Source: Auanema rhodensis
Taxonomy: Eukaryota > Nematoda > Chromadorea > Rhabditida > Rhabditidae
Reading direction: 5' to 3'
Length of the DNA stretch: 64,000 nt
Assembly: GCA_964057225.1 (NCBI GenBank)
Contig: OZ059896.1
Coordinates: 2,108,001-2,172,000, forward strand
Shown: positions 1-13,083 of the stretch, piece after piece
How the letters are laid out: every line of letters starts with the position of its first letter
Position numbering within the stretch: position 1 is the stretch's first letter
Translations under genes and position numbers: made by a program
The notes under the pieces: model-generated
Told to the model about the DNA's origin: nothing
Seen by the model: only the letters and a program-made list of their open reading frames with translations
The model's database searches: none

Positions 1-261
1 GTAAGAAAACATGAAGAAATTTTAACAAATACAAAGAAGAATGAAAAAATTATCAAGAGATGCATAACGTATTATAGAGTATCAGTAAACATTTTAAATA
101 TGAACAGGTTTCAAAAAAAGTTATAACAAGTCATGGTAAAATCAAGTTTTAAAAGCAAAGAAGAAGTATCAAGAAGGATTTTCAGTAAGAAAACATGAAG
201 AAATTTTAACAAATACAAAAAAGAATGAGAAAATTATCGAAAGATGTACAAAGTATACTAG

Positions 262-2501
262 AGTATCAGTAAACATTTAAAATATGAACAGGTTTCAAAA
301 AAAGTAATATCAATTCATGGGAAAATCGAGTTTTAAAAGCAAAGAAGAAGTATCAAGAAGGATTTTCAATAAGAAAACATGAAGAAATTTTAACAAATAC
401 AAAGAAGAATGAGAAAATTATCAAGAAATGTATAACGTATTATAGAGTATCAGTAAACATTTAAAATATGAACAGGTTTCAAAAAAAGTAATATCAATTC
501 ATGGGAAAATCGAGTTTTAAAAGCAAAGAAGAAGTATCAAGAAGGATTTTCAGTAAGAAAACATGAAGAAATTTTCAAGAATACAAAGAAGAATGAGAAA
601 ATTATCAGGAGATGTACAAAGTATACTAGAGTAAACTATTATTTATTCCATGAACAGGATACGAAAGAAAGTTATAACAAGTCATGGTAAAATCAAGTAT
701 TAAAAACAAAAAAAAGTATCAAGAAGCATTTTCAGTAAGAAAACATGAAGAAATTTTAACAAATACAAATAAGAATGAGAAAATTATCAAGAGATATATA
801 ACGTACTATAGAGTATCAGTAAACATTTTAAATATGAACAGGTTTCAAAAAAAGTTATAACAAGTCATGGTAAAATCAAGTTTTAAAAGCAAAGAAGAAG
901 TATCAAGAAGGATTTTCAGTAAGAAAACATGAAGAAATTTTAACAAATACAAATAAGAATGAGAAAATTATCAAGAAATGTACAAAGTATACTAGAGTAA
1001 ACTATTATTTATTCCATGAACAGGATACGAAAGAAAGTTATAACAAGTCATGGTAAAATCAAGTATTAAAAACAAAAAAAAAGTATCAAGAAGCATTTTC
1101 AGTAAGAAAACATGAAGAAATTTTAACAAATACAAATAAGAATGAGAAAATTATCAAGAAATGTACAAAGTATACTAGAGTAAATAATTATTTACTACAT
1201 GAACAAGATACGAAAGAAAGTAATATCAAGTCATGATAAAATCAAGTATTAAAAACGAAGAAGAAGTATCAAGAAGGATTTTCAATAAGAAAACATGAAG
1301 AAATTTTAACAAATACAAAGAAGAATGAGAAAATTATCAAGAAATGTATAACGTATTATAGAGTATCAGTAAACATTTAAAATATGAACAGGTTTCAAAA
1401 AAAGTAATATCAATTCATGGGAAAATCGAGTTTTAAAAGCAAAGAAGAAGTATCAAGAAGGATTTTCAGTAAGAAAACATGAAGAAATTTTTAAGAATAC
1501 AAAGAAGAATGAGAAAATTATCAAGAAATGTACAAAGTATACTAGAGTAAATAATTATTTACTACATGAACAAGATACGAAAGAAAGTAATATCAAGTCA
1601 TGATAAAATCAAGTTTTAAAAACAAAAAAAAGTATCAAGAAGCATTTTCAGTAAGAAAACATGAAGAAATTTTAACAAATACAAATAAGAATGAGAAAAT
1701 TATCAAGAGATATATAACGTACTATAGAGTATCAGTAAACATTTTAAATATGAACAGGTTTCAAAAAAAGTTATAACAAGTCATGGTAAAATCAAGTTTT
1801 AAAAGCAAAGAAGAAGTATCAAGAAGGATTTTCAGTAAGAAAACATGAAGAAATTTTAACAAATACAAAAAAGAATGACAAAATTATCGAAAGATGTACA
1901 AAGTATACTAGAGTATCAGTAAACATTTAAAATATGAACAGGTTTCAACAAAAGTAAAATCAAGTCATGATAAAATCAAGTATTAAAAACAAAAAAAAAG
2001 TATCAAGAAGCATTTTCAGTAAGAAAACAGGAAGAAATTTTAACAAATACAAAAAAGAATGAGAAAATTATCAAGAGATGTACAAAATATACTAGAGTAA
2101 AATATTATTTATTCCATGAACATGATACGAAAGAAAGTTATAACAAGTCATGGTAAAATCAAGTATTAAAAACAAAAAAAAGTATCAAGAAGCATCTTCA
2201 GTAGGAAAACATGAAGAAATTTTAACAAATACACAGAAGAATGAGAAAATTATCAAGAGATATATAACGTACTATAGAGTATCAGTAAACATTTTAAATA
2301 TGAACAGGTTTCAAAAAAAGTTATAACAAGTCATGGTAAAATCAAGTTTTAAAAGCAAAGAAGAAGTATCAAGAAGGATTTTCAGTAAGAAAACATGAAG
2401 AAATTTTAACAAATACAAAAAAGAATGAGAAAATTATCGAAAGATGCATAACATATTATAGAGTATCAGTAAACATTTGAAATATGAACAGGTTTCAAAA
2501 A
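262..2501 (+). repeat. Satellite A higher-order block, upstream copy
   Basis: This stretch recurs almost unchanged at about 6501-8740 (offset 6239), and its part up to about 2050 also recurs at about 4483-6271 (offset 4221). The anchor is a monomer with the rare variant ttttcaagaatacaaag, found at 572, 4793 and 6811. Another anchor is aacaggaagaa, where the usual catgaag is changed, at about 2026, 6247 and 8265. The offsets differ by exactly 2018 bp, the higher-order period seen downstream. One visible difference between copies is aaaaacgaagaag near 1253 against aaaaacaaagaag in the other two. Block ends are estimated by eye. Confidence 0.85.
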
Positions 2502-3520
2502 AAGTTATAACAAGTCATGGTAAAATCAAGTTTTAAAAGCAAAGAAGAAGTATCAAGAACGATTTTCAGTAAGAAAACATGAAGAAATTTTAACAAATAC
2601 AAAGAAGAATGAAAAAATTATCAAGAGATGCATAACGTATTATAGAGTATCAGTAAACATTTTAAATATGAACAGGTTTCAAAAAAAGTTATAACAAGTC
2701 ATGGTAAAATCAAGTTTTAAAAGCAAAGAAGAAGTATCAAGAAGGATTTTCAGCAAGAAAACATGAAGAAATTTTAACAAATACAAAGAAGAATGAGAAA
2801 ATTATCAAGAGATATATAACGTACTATAGAGTATCAGTAAACATTTTAAATATGAACAGGTTTCAAAAAAAGTTATAACAAGTCATGGTAAAATCAAGTT
2901 TTAAAAGCAAAGAAGAAGTATCAAGAAGGATTTTCAGTAAGAAAACATGAAGAAATTTTAACAAATACAAAAAAGAATGACAAAATTATCGAAAGATGTA
3001 CAAAGTATACTAGAGTATCAGTAAACATTTAAAATATGAACAGGTTTCAACAAAAGTAAAATCAAGTCATGATAAAATCAAGTATTAAAAACAAAAAAAA
3101 AGTATCAAGAAGCATTTTCAGTAAGAAAACAGGAAGAAATTTTAACAAATACAAAAAAGAATGAGAAAATTATCAAGAGATGTACAAAATATACTAGAGT
3201 AAAATATTATTTATTCCATGAACATGATACGAAAGAAAGTTATAACAAGTCATGGTAAAATCAAGTATTAAAAACAAAAAAAAGTATCAAGAAGCATCTT
3301 CAGTAGGAAAACATGAAGAAATTTTAACAAATACACAGAAGAATGAGAAAATTATCAAGAGATATATAACGTACTATAGAGTATCAGTAAACATTTTAAA
3401 TATGAACAGGTTTCAAAAAAAGTTATAACAAGTCATGGTAAAATCAAGTTTTAAAAGCAAAGAAGAAGTATCAAGAAGGATTTTCAGTAAGAAAACATGA
3501 AGAAATTTTAACAAATACAA
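1690..3520 (+). repeat. Satellite A 1102-bp-offset duplication (6-monomer spacing)
   Basis: The segment from about 1690 to 2418 is repeated at about 2792 to 3520, an offset of 1102 bp or six monomers. Shared rare variants prove the relationship: aagaatgacaaaattatcg at 1871 and 2973, a monomer with catcttcagtaggaaaacatg near 2192 and 3294, and acacagaagaatg near 2232 and 3334. The copies diverge on both sides, where caaataag is replaced by caaagaag on the left and the aaaaaagaatgag monomer is replaced by agaagaatgaaa on the right. This is best read as unequal exchange inside the array. Confidence 0.8.
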
Positions 3521-4231
3521 AGAAGAATGAAAAAATTATCAAGAGATGCATAACGTATTATAGAGTATCAGTAAACATTTTAAATATGAACAGGTTTCAA
3601 AAAAAGTTATAACAAGTCATGGTAAAATCAAGTATTAAAAACAAAAAAAAGTATCAAGAAGCATCTTCAGTAGGAAAACATGAAGAAATTTTAACAAATA
3701 CAAAGAAGAATGAAAAAATTATCAAGAGATGCATAACGTATTATAGAGTATCAGTAAACATTTTAAATATGAACAGGTTTCAAAAAAAGTTATAACAAGT
3801 CATGGTAAAATCAAGTTTTAAAAGCAAAGAAGAAGTATCAAGAAGGATTTTCAGCAAGAAAACATGAAGAAATTTTAACAAATACAAAGAAGAATGAGAA
3901 AATTATCAAGAGATATATAACGTACTATAGAGTATCAGTAAACATTTTAAATATGAACAGGTTTCAAAAAAAGTTATAACAAGTCATGGTAAAATCAAGT
4001 TTTAAAAGCAAAGAAGAAGTATCAAGAAGGATTTTCAGCAAGAAAACATGAAGAAATTTTAACAAATACAAAGAAGAATGAGAAAATTATCGAAAGATGT
4101 ACAAATTATACTAGAGTATCAGTAAACATTTAAAATATGAACAGGTTTCAACAAAAGTAATATCAAGTCATGATAAAATCAAGTATTGAAAACAAAAAAA
4201 AAGTATCAAGAAGGATTTTCAGTAAGAAAAC

Positions 4232-7200
4232 ATGAAGAAATTTTAACAAATACAAAGAAGAATGAAAAAATTATCAAGAGATGCATAACGTATTATAGAG
4301 TATCAGTAAACATTTTAAATATGAACAGGTTTCAAAAAAAGTTATAACAAGTCATGGTAAAATCAAGTTTTAAAAGCAAAGAAGAAGTATCAAGAAGGAT
4401 TTTCAGTAAGAAAACATGAAGAAATTTTAACAAATACAAAAAAGAATGAGAAAATTATCGAAAGATGCATAACATATTATAGAGTATCAGTAAACATTTA
4501 AAATATGAACAGGTTTCAAAAAAAGTAATATCAATTCATGGGAAAATCGAGTTTTAAAAGCAAAGAAGAAGTATCAAGAAGGATTTTCAATAAGAAAACA
4601 TGAAGAAATTTTAACAAATACAAAGAAGAATGAGAAAATTATCAAGAAATGTATAACGTATTATAGAGTATCAGTAAACATTTAAAATATGAACAGGTTT
4701 CAAAAAAAGTAATATCAATTCATGGGAAAATCGAGTTTTAAAAGCAAAGAAGAAGTATCAAGAAGGATTTTCAGTAAGAAAACATGAAGAAATTTTCAAG
4801 AATACAAAGAAGAATGAGAAAATTATCAGGAGATGTACAAAGTATACTAGAGTAAACTATTATTTATTCCATGAACAGGATACGAAAGAAAGTTATAACA
4901 AGTCATGGTAAAATCAAGTATTAAAAACAAAAAAAAGTATCAAGAAGCATTTTCAGTAAGAAAACATGAAGAAATTTTAACAAATACAAATAAGAATGAG
5001 AAAATTATCAAGAGATATATAACGTACTATAGAGTATCAGTAAACATTTTAAATATGAACAGGTTTCAAAAAAAGTTATAACAAGTCATGGTAAAATCAA
5101 GTTTTAAAAGCAAAGAAGAAGTATCAAGAAGGATTTTCAGTAAGAAAACATGAAGAAATTTTAACAAATACAAATAAGAATGAGAAAATTATCAAGAAAT
5201 GTACAAAGTATACTAGAGTAAACTATTATTTATTCCATGAACAGGATACGAAAGAAAGTTATAACAAGTCATGGTAAAATCAAGTATTAAAAACAAAAAA
5301 AAAGTATCAAGAAGCATTTTCAGTAAGAAAACATGAAGAAATTTTAACAAATACAAATAAGAATGAGAAAATTATCAAGAAATGTACAAAGTATACTAGA
5401 GTAAATAATTATTTACTACATGAACAAGATACGAAAGAAAGTAATATCAAGTCATGATAAAATCAAGTATTAAAAACAAAGAAGAAGTATCAAGAAGGAT
5501 TTTCAATAAGAAAACATGAAGAAATTTTAACAAATACAAAGAAGAATGAGAAAATTATCAAGAAATGTATAACGTATTATAGAGTATCAGTAAACATTTA
5601 AAATATGAACAGGTTTCAAAAAAAGTAATATCAATTCATGGGAAAATCGAGTTTTAAAAGCAAAGAAGAAGTATCAAGAAGGATTTTCAGTAAGAAAACA
5701 TGAAGAAATTTTTAAGAATACAAAGAAGAATGAGAAAATTATCAAGAAATGTACAAAGTATACTAGAGTAAATAATTATTTACTACATGAACAAGATACG
5801 AAAGAAAGTAATATCAAGTCATGATAAAATCAAGTTTTAAAAACAAAAAAAAGTATCAAGAAGCATTTTCAGTAAGAAAACATGAAGAAATTTTAACAAA
5901 TACAAATAAGAATGAGAAAATTATCAAGAGATATATAACGTACTATAGAGTATCAGTAAACATTTTAAATATGAACAGGTTTCAAAAAAAGTTATAACAA
6001 GTCATGGTAAAATCAAGTTTTAAAAGCAAAGAAGAAGTATCAAGAAGGATTTTCAGTAAGAAAACATGAAGAAATTTTAACAAATACAAAAAAGAATGAC
6101 AAAATTATCGAAAGATGTACAAAGTATACTAGAGTATCAGTAAACATTTAAAATATGAACAGGTTTCAACAAAAGTAAAATCAAGTCATGATAAAATCAA
6201 GTATTAAAAACAAAAAAAAAGTATCAAGAAGCATTTTCAGTAAGAAAACAGGAAGAAATTTTAACAAATACAAAGAAGAATGAAAAAATTATCAAGAGAT
6301 GCATAACGTATTATAGAGTATCAGTAAACATTTTAAATATGAACAGGTTTCAAAAAAAGTTATAACAAGTCATGGTAAAATCAAGTTTTAAAAGCAAAGA
6401 AGAAGTATCAAGAAGGATTTTCAGTAAGAAAACATGAAGAAATTTTAACAAATACAAAAAAGAATGAGAAAATTATCGAAAGATGCATAACATATTATAG
6501 AGTATCAGTAAACATTTAAAATATGAACAGGTTTCAAAAAAAGTAATATCAATTCATGGGAAAATCGAGTTTTAAAAGCAAAGAAGAAGTATCAAGAAGG
6601 ATTTTCAATAAGAAAACATGAAGAAATTTTAACAAATACAAAGAAGAATGAGAAAATTATCAAGAAATGTATAACGTATTATAGAGTATCAGTAAACATT
6701 TAAAATATGAACAGGTTTCAAAAAAAGTAATATCAATTCATGGGAAAATCGAGTTTTAAAAGCAAAGAAGAAGTATCAAGAAGGATTTTCAGTAAGAAAA
6801 CATGAAGAAATTTTCAAGAATACAAAGAAGAATGAGAAAATTATCAGGAGATGTACAAAGTATACTAGAGTAAACTATTATTTATTCCATGAACAGGATA
6901 CGAAAGAAAGTTATAACAAGTCATGGTAAAATCAAGTATTAAAAACAAAAAAAAGTATCAAGAAGCATTTTCAGTAAGAAAACATGAAGAAATTTTAACA
7001 AATACAAATAAGAATGAGAAAATTATCAAGAGATATATAACGTACTATAGAGTATCAGTAAACATTTTAAATATGAACAGGTTTCAAAAAAAGTTATAAC
7101 AAGTCATGGTAAAATCAAGTTTTAAAAGCAAAGAAGAAGTATCAAGAAGGATTTTCAGTAAGAAAACATGAAGAAATTTTAACAAATACAAATAAGAATG

Positions 7201-8267
7201 AGAAAATTATCAAGAAATGTACAAAGTATACTAGAGTAAACTATTATTTATTCCATGAACAGGATACGAAAGAAAGTTATAACAAGTCATGGTAAAATCA
7301 AGTATTAAAAACAAAAAAAAAGTATCAAGAAGCATTTTCAGTAAGAAAACATGAAGAAATTTTAACAAATACAAATAAGAATGAGAAAATTATCAAGAAA
7401 TGTACAAAGTATACTAGAGTAAATAATTATTTACTACATGAACAAGATACGAAAGAAAGTAATATCAAGTCATGATAAAATCAAGTATTAAAAACAAAGA
7501 AGAAGTATCAAGAAGGATTTTCAATAAGAAAACATGAAGAAATTTTAACAAATACAAAGAAGAATGAGAAAATTATCAAGAAATGTATAACGTATTATAG
7601 AGTATCAGTAAACATTTAAAATATGAACAGGTTTCAAAAAAAGTAATATCAATTCATGGGAAAATCGAGTTTTAAAAGCAAAGAAGAAGTATCAAGAAGG
7701 ATTTTCAGTAAGAAAACATGAAGAAATTTTTAAGAATACAAAGAAGAATGAGAAAATTATCAAGAAATGTACAAAGTATACTAGAGTAAATAATTATTTA
7801 CTACATGAACAAGATACGAAAGAAAGTAATATCAAGTCATGATAAAATCAAGTTTTAAAAACAAAAAAAAGTATCAAGAAGCATTTTCAGTAAGAAAACA
7901 TGAAGAAATTTTAACAAATACAAATAAGAATGAGAAAATTATCAAGAGATATATAACGTACTATAGAGTATCAGTAAACATTTTAAATATGAACAGGTTT
8001 CAAAAAAAGTTATAACAAGTCATGGTAAAATCAAGTTTTAAAAGCAAAGAAGAAGTATCAAGAAGGATTTTCAGTAAGAAAACATGAAGAAATTTTAACA
8101 AATACAAAAAAGAATGACAAAATTATCGAAAGATGTACAAAGTATACTAGAGTATCAGTAAACATTTAAAATATGAACAGGTTTCAACAAAAGTAAAATC
8201 AAGTCATGATAAAATCAAGTATTAAAAACAAAAAAAAAGTATCAAGAAGCATTTTCAGTAAGAAAAC
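4232..8267 (+). repeat. Satellite A 11-monomer higher-order repeat, two tandem copies of 2018 bp
   Basis: Copy one spans about 4232-6249 and copy two about 6250-8267. Counting the catgaagaaat block gives eleven monomers per copy, near 4228, 4416, 4600, 4784, 4966, 5150, 5332, 5514, 5699, 5881 and 6066, with the twelfth near 6247 starting the next copy. The order of the two monomer kinds and the private variants are the same in both copies. Copy two runs on past 8267 to about 8740 in a form matching about 2029-2501, so the repeat phase is shared with the upstream block. I saw almost no differences between the two copies, which implies recent amplification. Confidence 0.88.
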
Positions 8268-8740
8268 AGGAAGAAATTTTAACAAATACAAAAAAGAATG
8301 AGAAAATTATCAAGAGATGTACAAAATATACTAGAGTAAAATATTATTTATTCCATGAACATGATACGAAAGAAAGTTATAACAAGTCATGGTAAAATCA
8401 AGTATTAAAAACAAAAAAAAGTATCAAGAAGCATCTTCAGTAGGAAAACATGAAGAAATTTTAACAAATACACAGAAGAATGAGAAAATTATCAAGAGAT
8501 ATATAACGTACTATAGAGTATCAGTAAACATTTTAAATATGAACAGGTTTCAAAAAAAGTTATAACAAGTCATGGTAAAATCAAGTTTTAAAAGCAAAGA
8601 AGAAGTATCAAGAAGGATTTTCAGTAAGAAAACATGAAGAAATTTTAACAAATACAAAAAAGAATGAGAAAATTATCGAAAGATGCATAACATATTATAG
8701 AGTATCAGTAAACATTTGAAATATGAACAGGTTTCAAAAA

Positions 8741-10067
8741 AAGTAATATCAATTCATGGGGAAGTATTAAAAGCAGAGAAGAAGTATCAAGAAGGATTTT
8801 CAGTAAGAAAACATGAAGAAATTTTTAACAAATACAAAGAAGAATGAAAAAATTATCAAGAGATGCATAACGTATTATAGAGTATCAGTAAACATTTAAA
8901 ATATGAACAGGTTTCAAAAAAAGTTATAACAAATCATGGTAAAATCAAGTTTTAAAAGCAAAGAAGAAGTATCAAGAAGGATTTTCAATAAGAAAACATG
9001 AAGATATTTCAACAAATACAAATAAGAATGAGAAAATTATCAAGAGATATATAACGTACTATAGAGTATCAGTAAACATTTTAAATATGAACAGGTTTCA
9101 AAAAAAGTTATAACAAGTCATGGTAAAATCAAGTTTTAAAAGAAAAGAAGAAGTATCAAGAAGGATTTTCAGTAAGAAAACATGAAGAAATTTTAACAAA
9201 TACAAAAAAGAATGAGAAAATTATCGAAAGATGCATAACATATTATAGAGTATCAGTAAACATTTGAAATATGAACAGGTTTCAAAAAAAAGAATATCAA
9301 TTCATGGGGAAGTATTAAAAGCAGAGAAGAAGTATCAAGAAGGATTTTCAGTAAGAAAACATGAAGAAATTTTAACAAATACAAAGAAGAATGAAAAAAT
9401 TATCAAGAGATGCATAACGTATAATAGAGTATCAGTAAACATTTAAAATATGAACAGGTTTCAAAAAAAGTAATATCATTTCATGGGGAAGTATTAAAAG
9501 CGAAGAAGAAGTATCAAGAAGGATTTTCAATAAGAAAACATGAAGAAATTTCAACAAATACAAATAAGAATGAGAAAATTATCAAGAGATGTACAAAGTA
9601 TACTAGAGTAAACTATTATTTATTCCATGAACATGATACGAAAGAAAGTAATATCAAGTCAAGGTAAAATCAAGTATTAAAAACAAAAAAAAGTATCAAG
9701 AAGCATTTTCAGTAAGATAACATGAAGAAATTTCAACAAATACAAATAAGAGTGAGAAAATTATCAAGAGATGTATAACATATTATAGAGTATCAGTAAA
9801 CATTTAAAATATGAACAGGTTTCAAAAAAGGTAATATCATTTCATGGGGAAGTATTAAAAGCAAAGAAGAAGTAACAAGAAGGATTTTCAATAAGAAAAC
9901 ATGAAGAAATTTCAACAAATACAAATAAGAATGAGAAAATTATCAAGAGATATATAACGTACTATAGAGTATCAGTAAACATTTTAAATATGAACAGGTT
10001 TCAAAAAAAGTTATAACAAGTCATGGTAAAATCAAGTTTTAAAAGCAAAGAAGAAGTATCAAGAAGG
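8741..10067 (+). repeat. Satellite A, subtype with ggggaagtattaaaagc
   Basis: From about 8757 the monomers start to carry catggggaagtattaaaagc in place of the longer gggaaaatcgagttttaaaagc form, shortening the unit by about 5 bp. Copies of this variant are at about 8757, 9304, 9484 and 9845, mixed with a few of the older kind. Variants tcaacaaatacaaataagaa and ttcaataagaaaacatg are also common here. The same features dominate the inverted arm after 10072, so this is the array domain in which the inversion arose. An open frame at 9264-9446 lies here but starts with TTG and is a repeat by-product. Confidence 0.85.
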
Positions 10068-10132
10068 TTCTTTCATTCTTATTTGTATTTGTTGAAATTT
10101 CTTCATGTTTTCTTATTGAAAATCCTTCTTGA
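10061..10132. other. Inversion breakpoint within satellite A (head-to-head junction)
   Basis: The + strand monomer reads normally through gtatcaagaagg, ending at 10067. Where gattttcagtaag should follow, the sequence becomes ttctttcattcttatttg, which from about 10073 is the reverse complement of satellite A. The reverse complement of the left end begins at 10124 (ccttcttgatacttcttc), so the two arms form an inverted repeat around a 56-nt spacer, 10068-10123. About 5 bases (10068-10072) are not clearly assigned to either arm and may be filler or microhomology. An open frame at 10023-10214 spans the junction and has no independent meaning. A misjoin in the assembly is the main alternative. Confidence 0.9.
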
Positions 10133-11283
10133 TACTTCTTCTTTGCTTTTAATACTTCCCCATGAAATGATATTACTTTTTTTGAAACCTGTTCATATTT
10201 TAAATGTTTACTGATACTCTATAATACGTTATGCATCTCTTGATAATTTTTTCATTCTTCTTTGTATTTGTTAAAATTTCTTCATGTTTTCTTATTGAAA
10301 ATCCTTCTTGATACTTCTTCTTTGCTTTTAATACTTCCCCATGAAATGATATTACTTTTTTTGAAACCTGTTCATATTTTAAATGTTTACTGATACTCTA
10401 TAATACGTTATGCATCTCTTGATAATTTTTTCATTCTTCTTTGTATTTGTTAAAATTTCTTCATGTTTTCTTATTGAAAATCCTTCTTGATACTTCTTCT
10501 TTGCTTTTAATACTTCCCCATAAAATGATATTACTTTTTTCGAAATCTGTTCATATTTTAAATGTTTACTGATACTCTATAATACGTTATGCATCTCTTG
10601 ATAATTTTTTCATTCTTCTTTGTATTTGTTAAAAATTCTTCATGTTTTCTTACTGAAAATCCTTCGTGATACTTCTTCTCTGCTTTTAATACTTCCCCAT
10701 GAATTGATATTACTTTTTTTGAAACCTGTTCATATTCCAAATGTTTACTGATACTCTATAATATGTTATGCATCTTTCGATAATTTTCTCATTCTTTTTT
10801 GTATTTGTTGAAATTTCTTCATGTTATCTTACTGAAAATGCTTCTTGATACTTTTTTTTGTTTTTAATACTTCCCCATGAAATGATATTACTTTTTTTGA
10901 AATCTGTTCATATTTTAAATGTTTACTGATACTCTATAATACGTTATGCATCTCTTGATAATTTTTTCATTCTTCTTTGTATTTGTTAAAATTTCTTCAT
11001 GTTTTCTTATTGAAAATCCTTCTTGATACTTCTTCTTTGCTTTTAATACTTCCCCATGAAATGATATTACTTTTTTTGAAACCTGTTCATATTTTAAATG
11101 TTTACTGATACTCTATAATACGTTATGCATCTCTTGATAATTTTTTCATTCTTCTTTGTATTTGTTAAAATTTCTTCATGTTTTCTTATTGAAAATCCTT
11201 CTTGATACTTCTTCTTTGCTTTTAATACTTCCCCATGAAATGATATTACTTTTTTTGAAATCTGTTCATATTTTAAATGTTTA

Positions 11284-13083
11284 CTGATACTCTATAATAC
11301 GTTATGCATCTCTTGATAATTTTTTCATTCTTCTTTGTATTTGTTAAAATTTCTTCATGTTTTCTTACTGAAAATCCTTCTTGATACTTCTTCTCTGCTT
11401 TTAATACTTCCCCATGAATTGATATTACTTTTTTTGAAACCTGTTCATATTCCAAATGTTTACTGATACTCTATAATATGTTATGCATCTTTCGATAATT
11501 TTCTCATTCTTTTTTGTATTTGTTGAAATTTCTTCATGTTATCTTACTGAAAATGCTTCTTGATACTTTTTTTTTGTTTTTAATACTTCCCCATGAATTG
11601 ATATTACTTTTTTTGAAACCTGTTCATATTTTAAATGTTTACTGATACTCTATAATATGTTATACATCTCTTGATAATTTTCTCATTCTTATTTGTATTT
11701 GTTAAAATTTCTTCATGTTTTCTTAATGAAAATCCTTCTTGATACTTCTTCTTTGCTTTTAAAACTTGATTTCCCCATGAGTTGATATTACTTTTTTTGA
11801 AACCTGTTCATATTTTAAATGTTTACTGATACTCTATAATACGTTATACATCTCTTGATAATTTTCTCATTCTTATTTGTATTTGTTAAAATTTCTTCAT
11901 GTTTTCTTATTGAAAATCCTTCTTGATACTTCTTCTTTGCTTTTAATACTTCCCCATGAAATGATATTACTTTTTTTGAAACCTGTTCATATTTTAAATG
12001 TTTACTGATACTCTATAATACGTTATGCATCTCTTGATAATTTTTTCATTCTTCTTTGTATTTGTTAAAATTTCTTCATGTTTTCTTATTGAAAATCCTT
12101 CTTGATACTTCTTCTTTGCTTTTAATACTTCCCCATGAAATGATATTACTTTTTTTGAAATCTGTTCATATTTTAAATGTTTACTGATACTCTATAATAC
12201 GTTATGCATCTCTTGATAATTTTTTCATTCTTCTTTGTATTTGTTAAAATTTCTTCATGTTTTCTTACTGAAAATCCTTCTTGATACTTCTTCTCTGCTT
12301 TTAATACTTCCCCATGAATTGATATTACTTTTTTTGAAACCTGTTCATATTCCAAATGTTTACTGATACTCTATAATATGTTATGCATCTTTCGATAATT
12401 TTCTCATTCTTTTTTGTATTTGTTGAAATTTCTTCATGTTATCTTACTGAAAATGCTTCTTGATACTTTTTTTTGTTTTTAATACTTCCCCATGAATTGA
12501 TATTACTTTTTTTGAAACCTGTTCATATTTTAAATGTTTACTGATACTCTATAATATGTTATACATCTCTTGATAATTTTCTCATTCTTATTTGTATTTG
12601 TTAAAATTTCTTCATGTTTTCTTAATGAAAATCCTTCTTGATACTTCTTCTTTGCTTTTAAAACTTGATTTCCCCATGAGTTGATATTACTTTTTTTGAA
12701 ACCTGTTCATATTTTAAATGTTTACTGATACTCTATAATATGTTATGCATCTCTTGATAATTTTCTCATTCTTATTTGTATTTGTTAAAATTTCTTCATG
12801 TTTTCTTACTGAAAATCCTTCTTGATACTTCTTCTCTGCTTTTAATACTTCCCCATGAATTGATATTACTTTTTTTGAAACCTGTTCATATTCCAAATGT
12901 TTACTGATACTCTATAATATGTTATGCATCTTTCGATAATTTTCTCATTCTTTTTTGTATTTGTTGAAATTTCTTCATGTTATCTTACTGAAAATGCTTC
13001 TTGATACTTTTTTTTGTTTTTAATACTTCCCCATGAATTGATATTACTTTTTTTGAAACCTGTTCATATTTTAAATGTTTACT
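11284..13083 (-). repeat. Satellite A 5-monomer higher-order pattern (about 900 bp, two copies)
   Basis: Markers at 11284, 11463, 11642 and 11826 recur at 12184, 12363, 12541 and 12725, an offset of 899-900 bp. Shared features include the tgaaatctgttc variant before 11284 and 12184, the monomer with catctttcgataattttc, and the longer aaaacttgatttcc monomer. The one-base shift comes from T-run length differences. Confidence 0.85.

Larger units (their letters stand above)
1..10067 (+). repeat. Satellite A array, forward arm (about 55 monomers of 179-184 bp)
   Basis: Head-to-tail tandem repeat filling the left end and continuing beyond it. Each monomer carries recognisable blocks in the same order: aagaaaacatgaagaaat, then acaaatacaaagaagaatga, then a variable gtatactagag or tattatagagtatcag block, then tgaacagg, then agtcatgg, then aagtatcaagaag. 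The first monomers start at 1, 185, 369 and 553, a 184-bp period; others are shorter by about 5 bp. Two main monomer kinds alternate irregularly: one reads aacatttaaaatatgaacagg, the other reads ttatttattccatgaacagg. The + strand is strongly A-rich and purine-rich, so strand composition flips sharply at the inversion near 10067. No conserved long frame and no terminal-repeat element interrupts the array. A known family could not be named. Confidence is high that it is satellite DNA and low on any function. Confidence 0.97.

Noticed and set aside
9264-9446. Sixty-codon frame resembling the minus-strand frames at 10558, 11273, 12173 and 12714
   Set aside because: The similarity is that of satellite A monomers in opposite orientation; all start at TTG and most monomers are interrupted by stops.
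10061-10132. Inverted repeat as ends of a transposon
   Set aside because: The arms are satellite monomers with no transposase, no defined termini and no target-site duplication.
10023-10214. Plus-strand 63-codon frame with ATG start
   Set aside because: It crosses the inversion junction and is composed of satellite A read in both orientations; no conserved protein feature.
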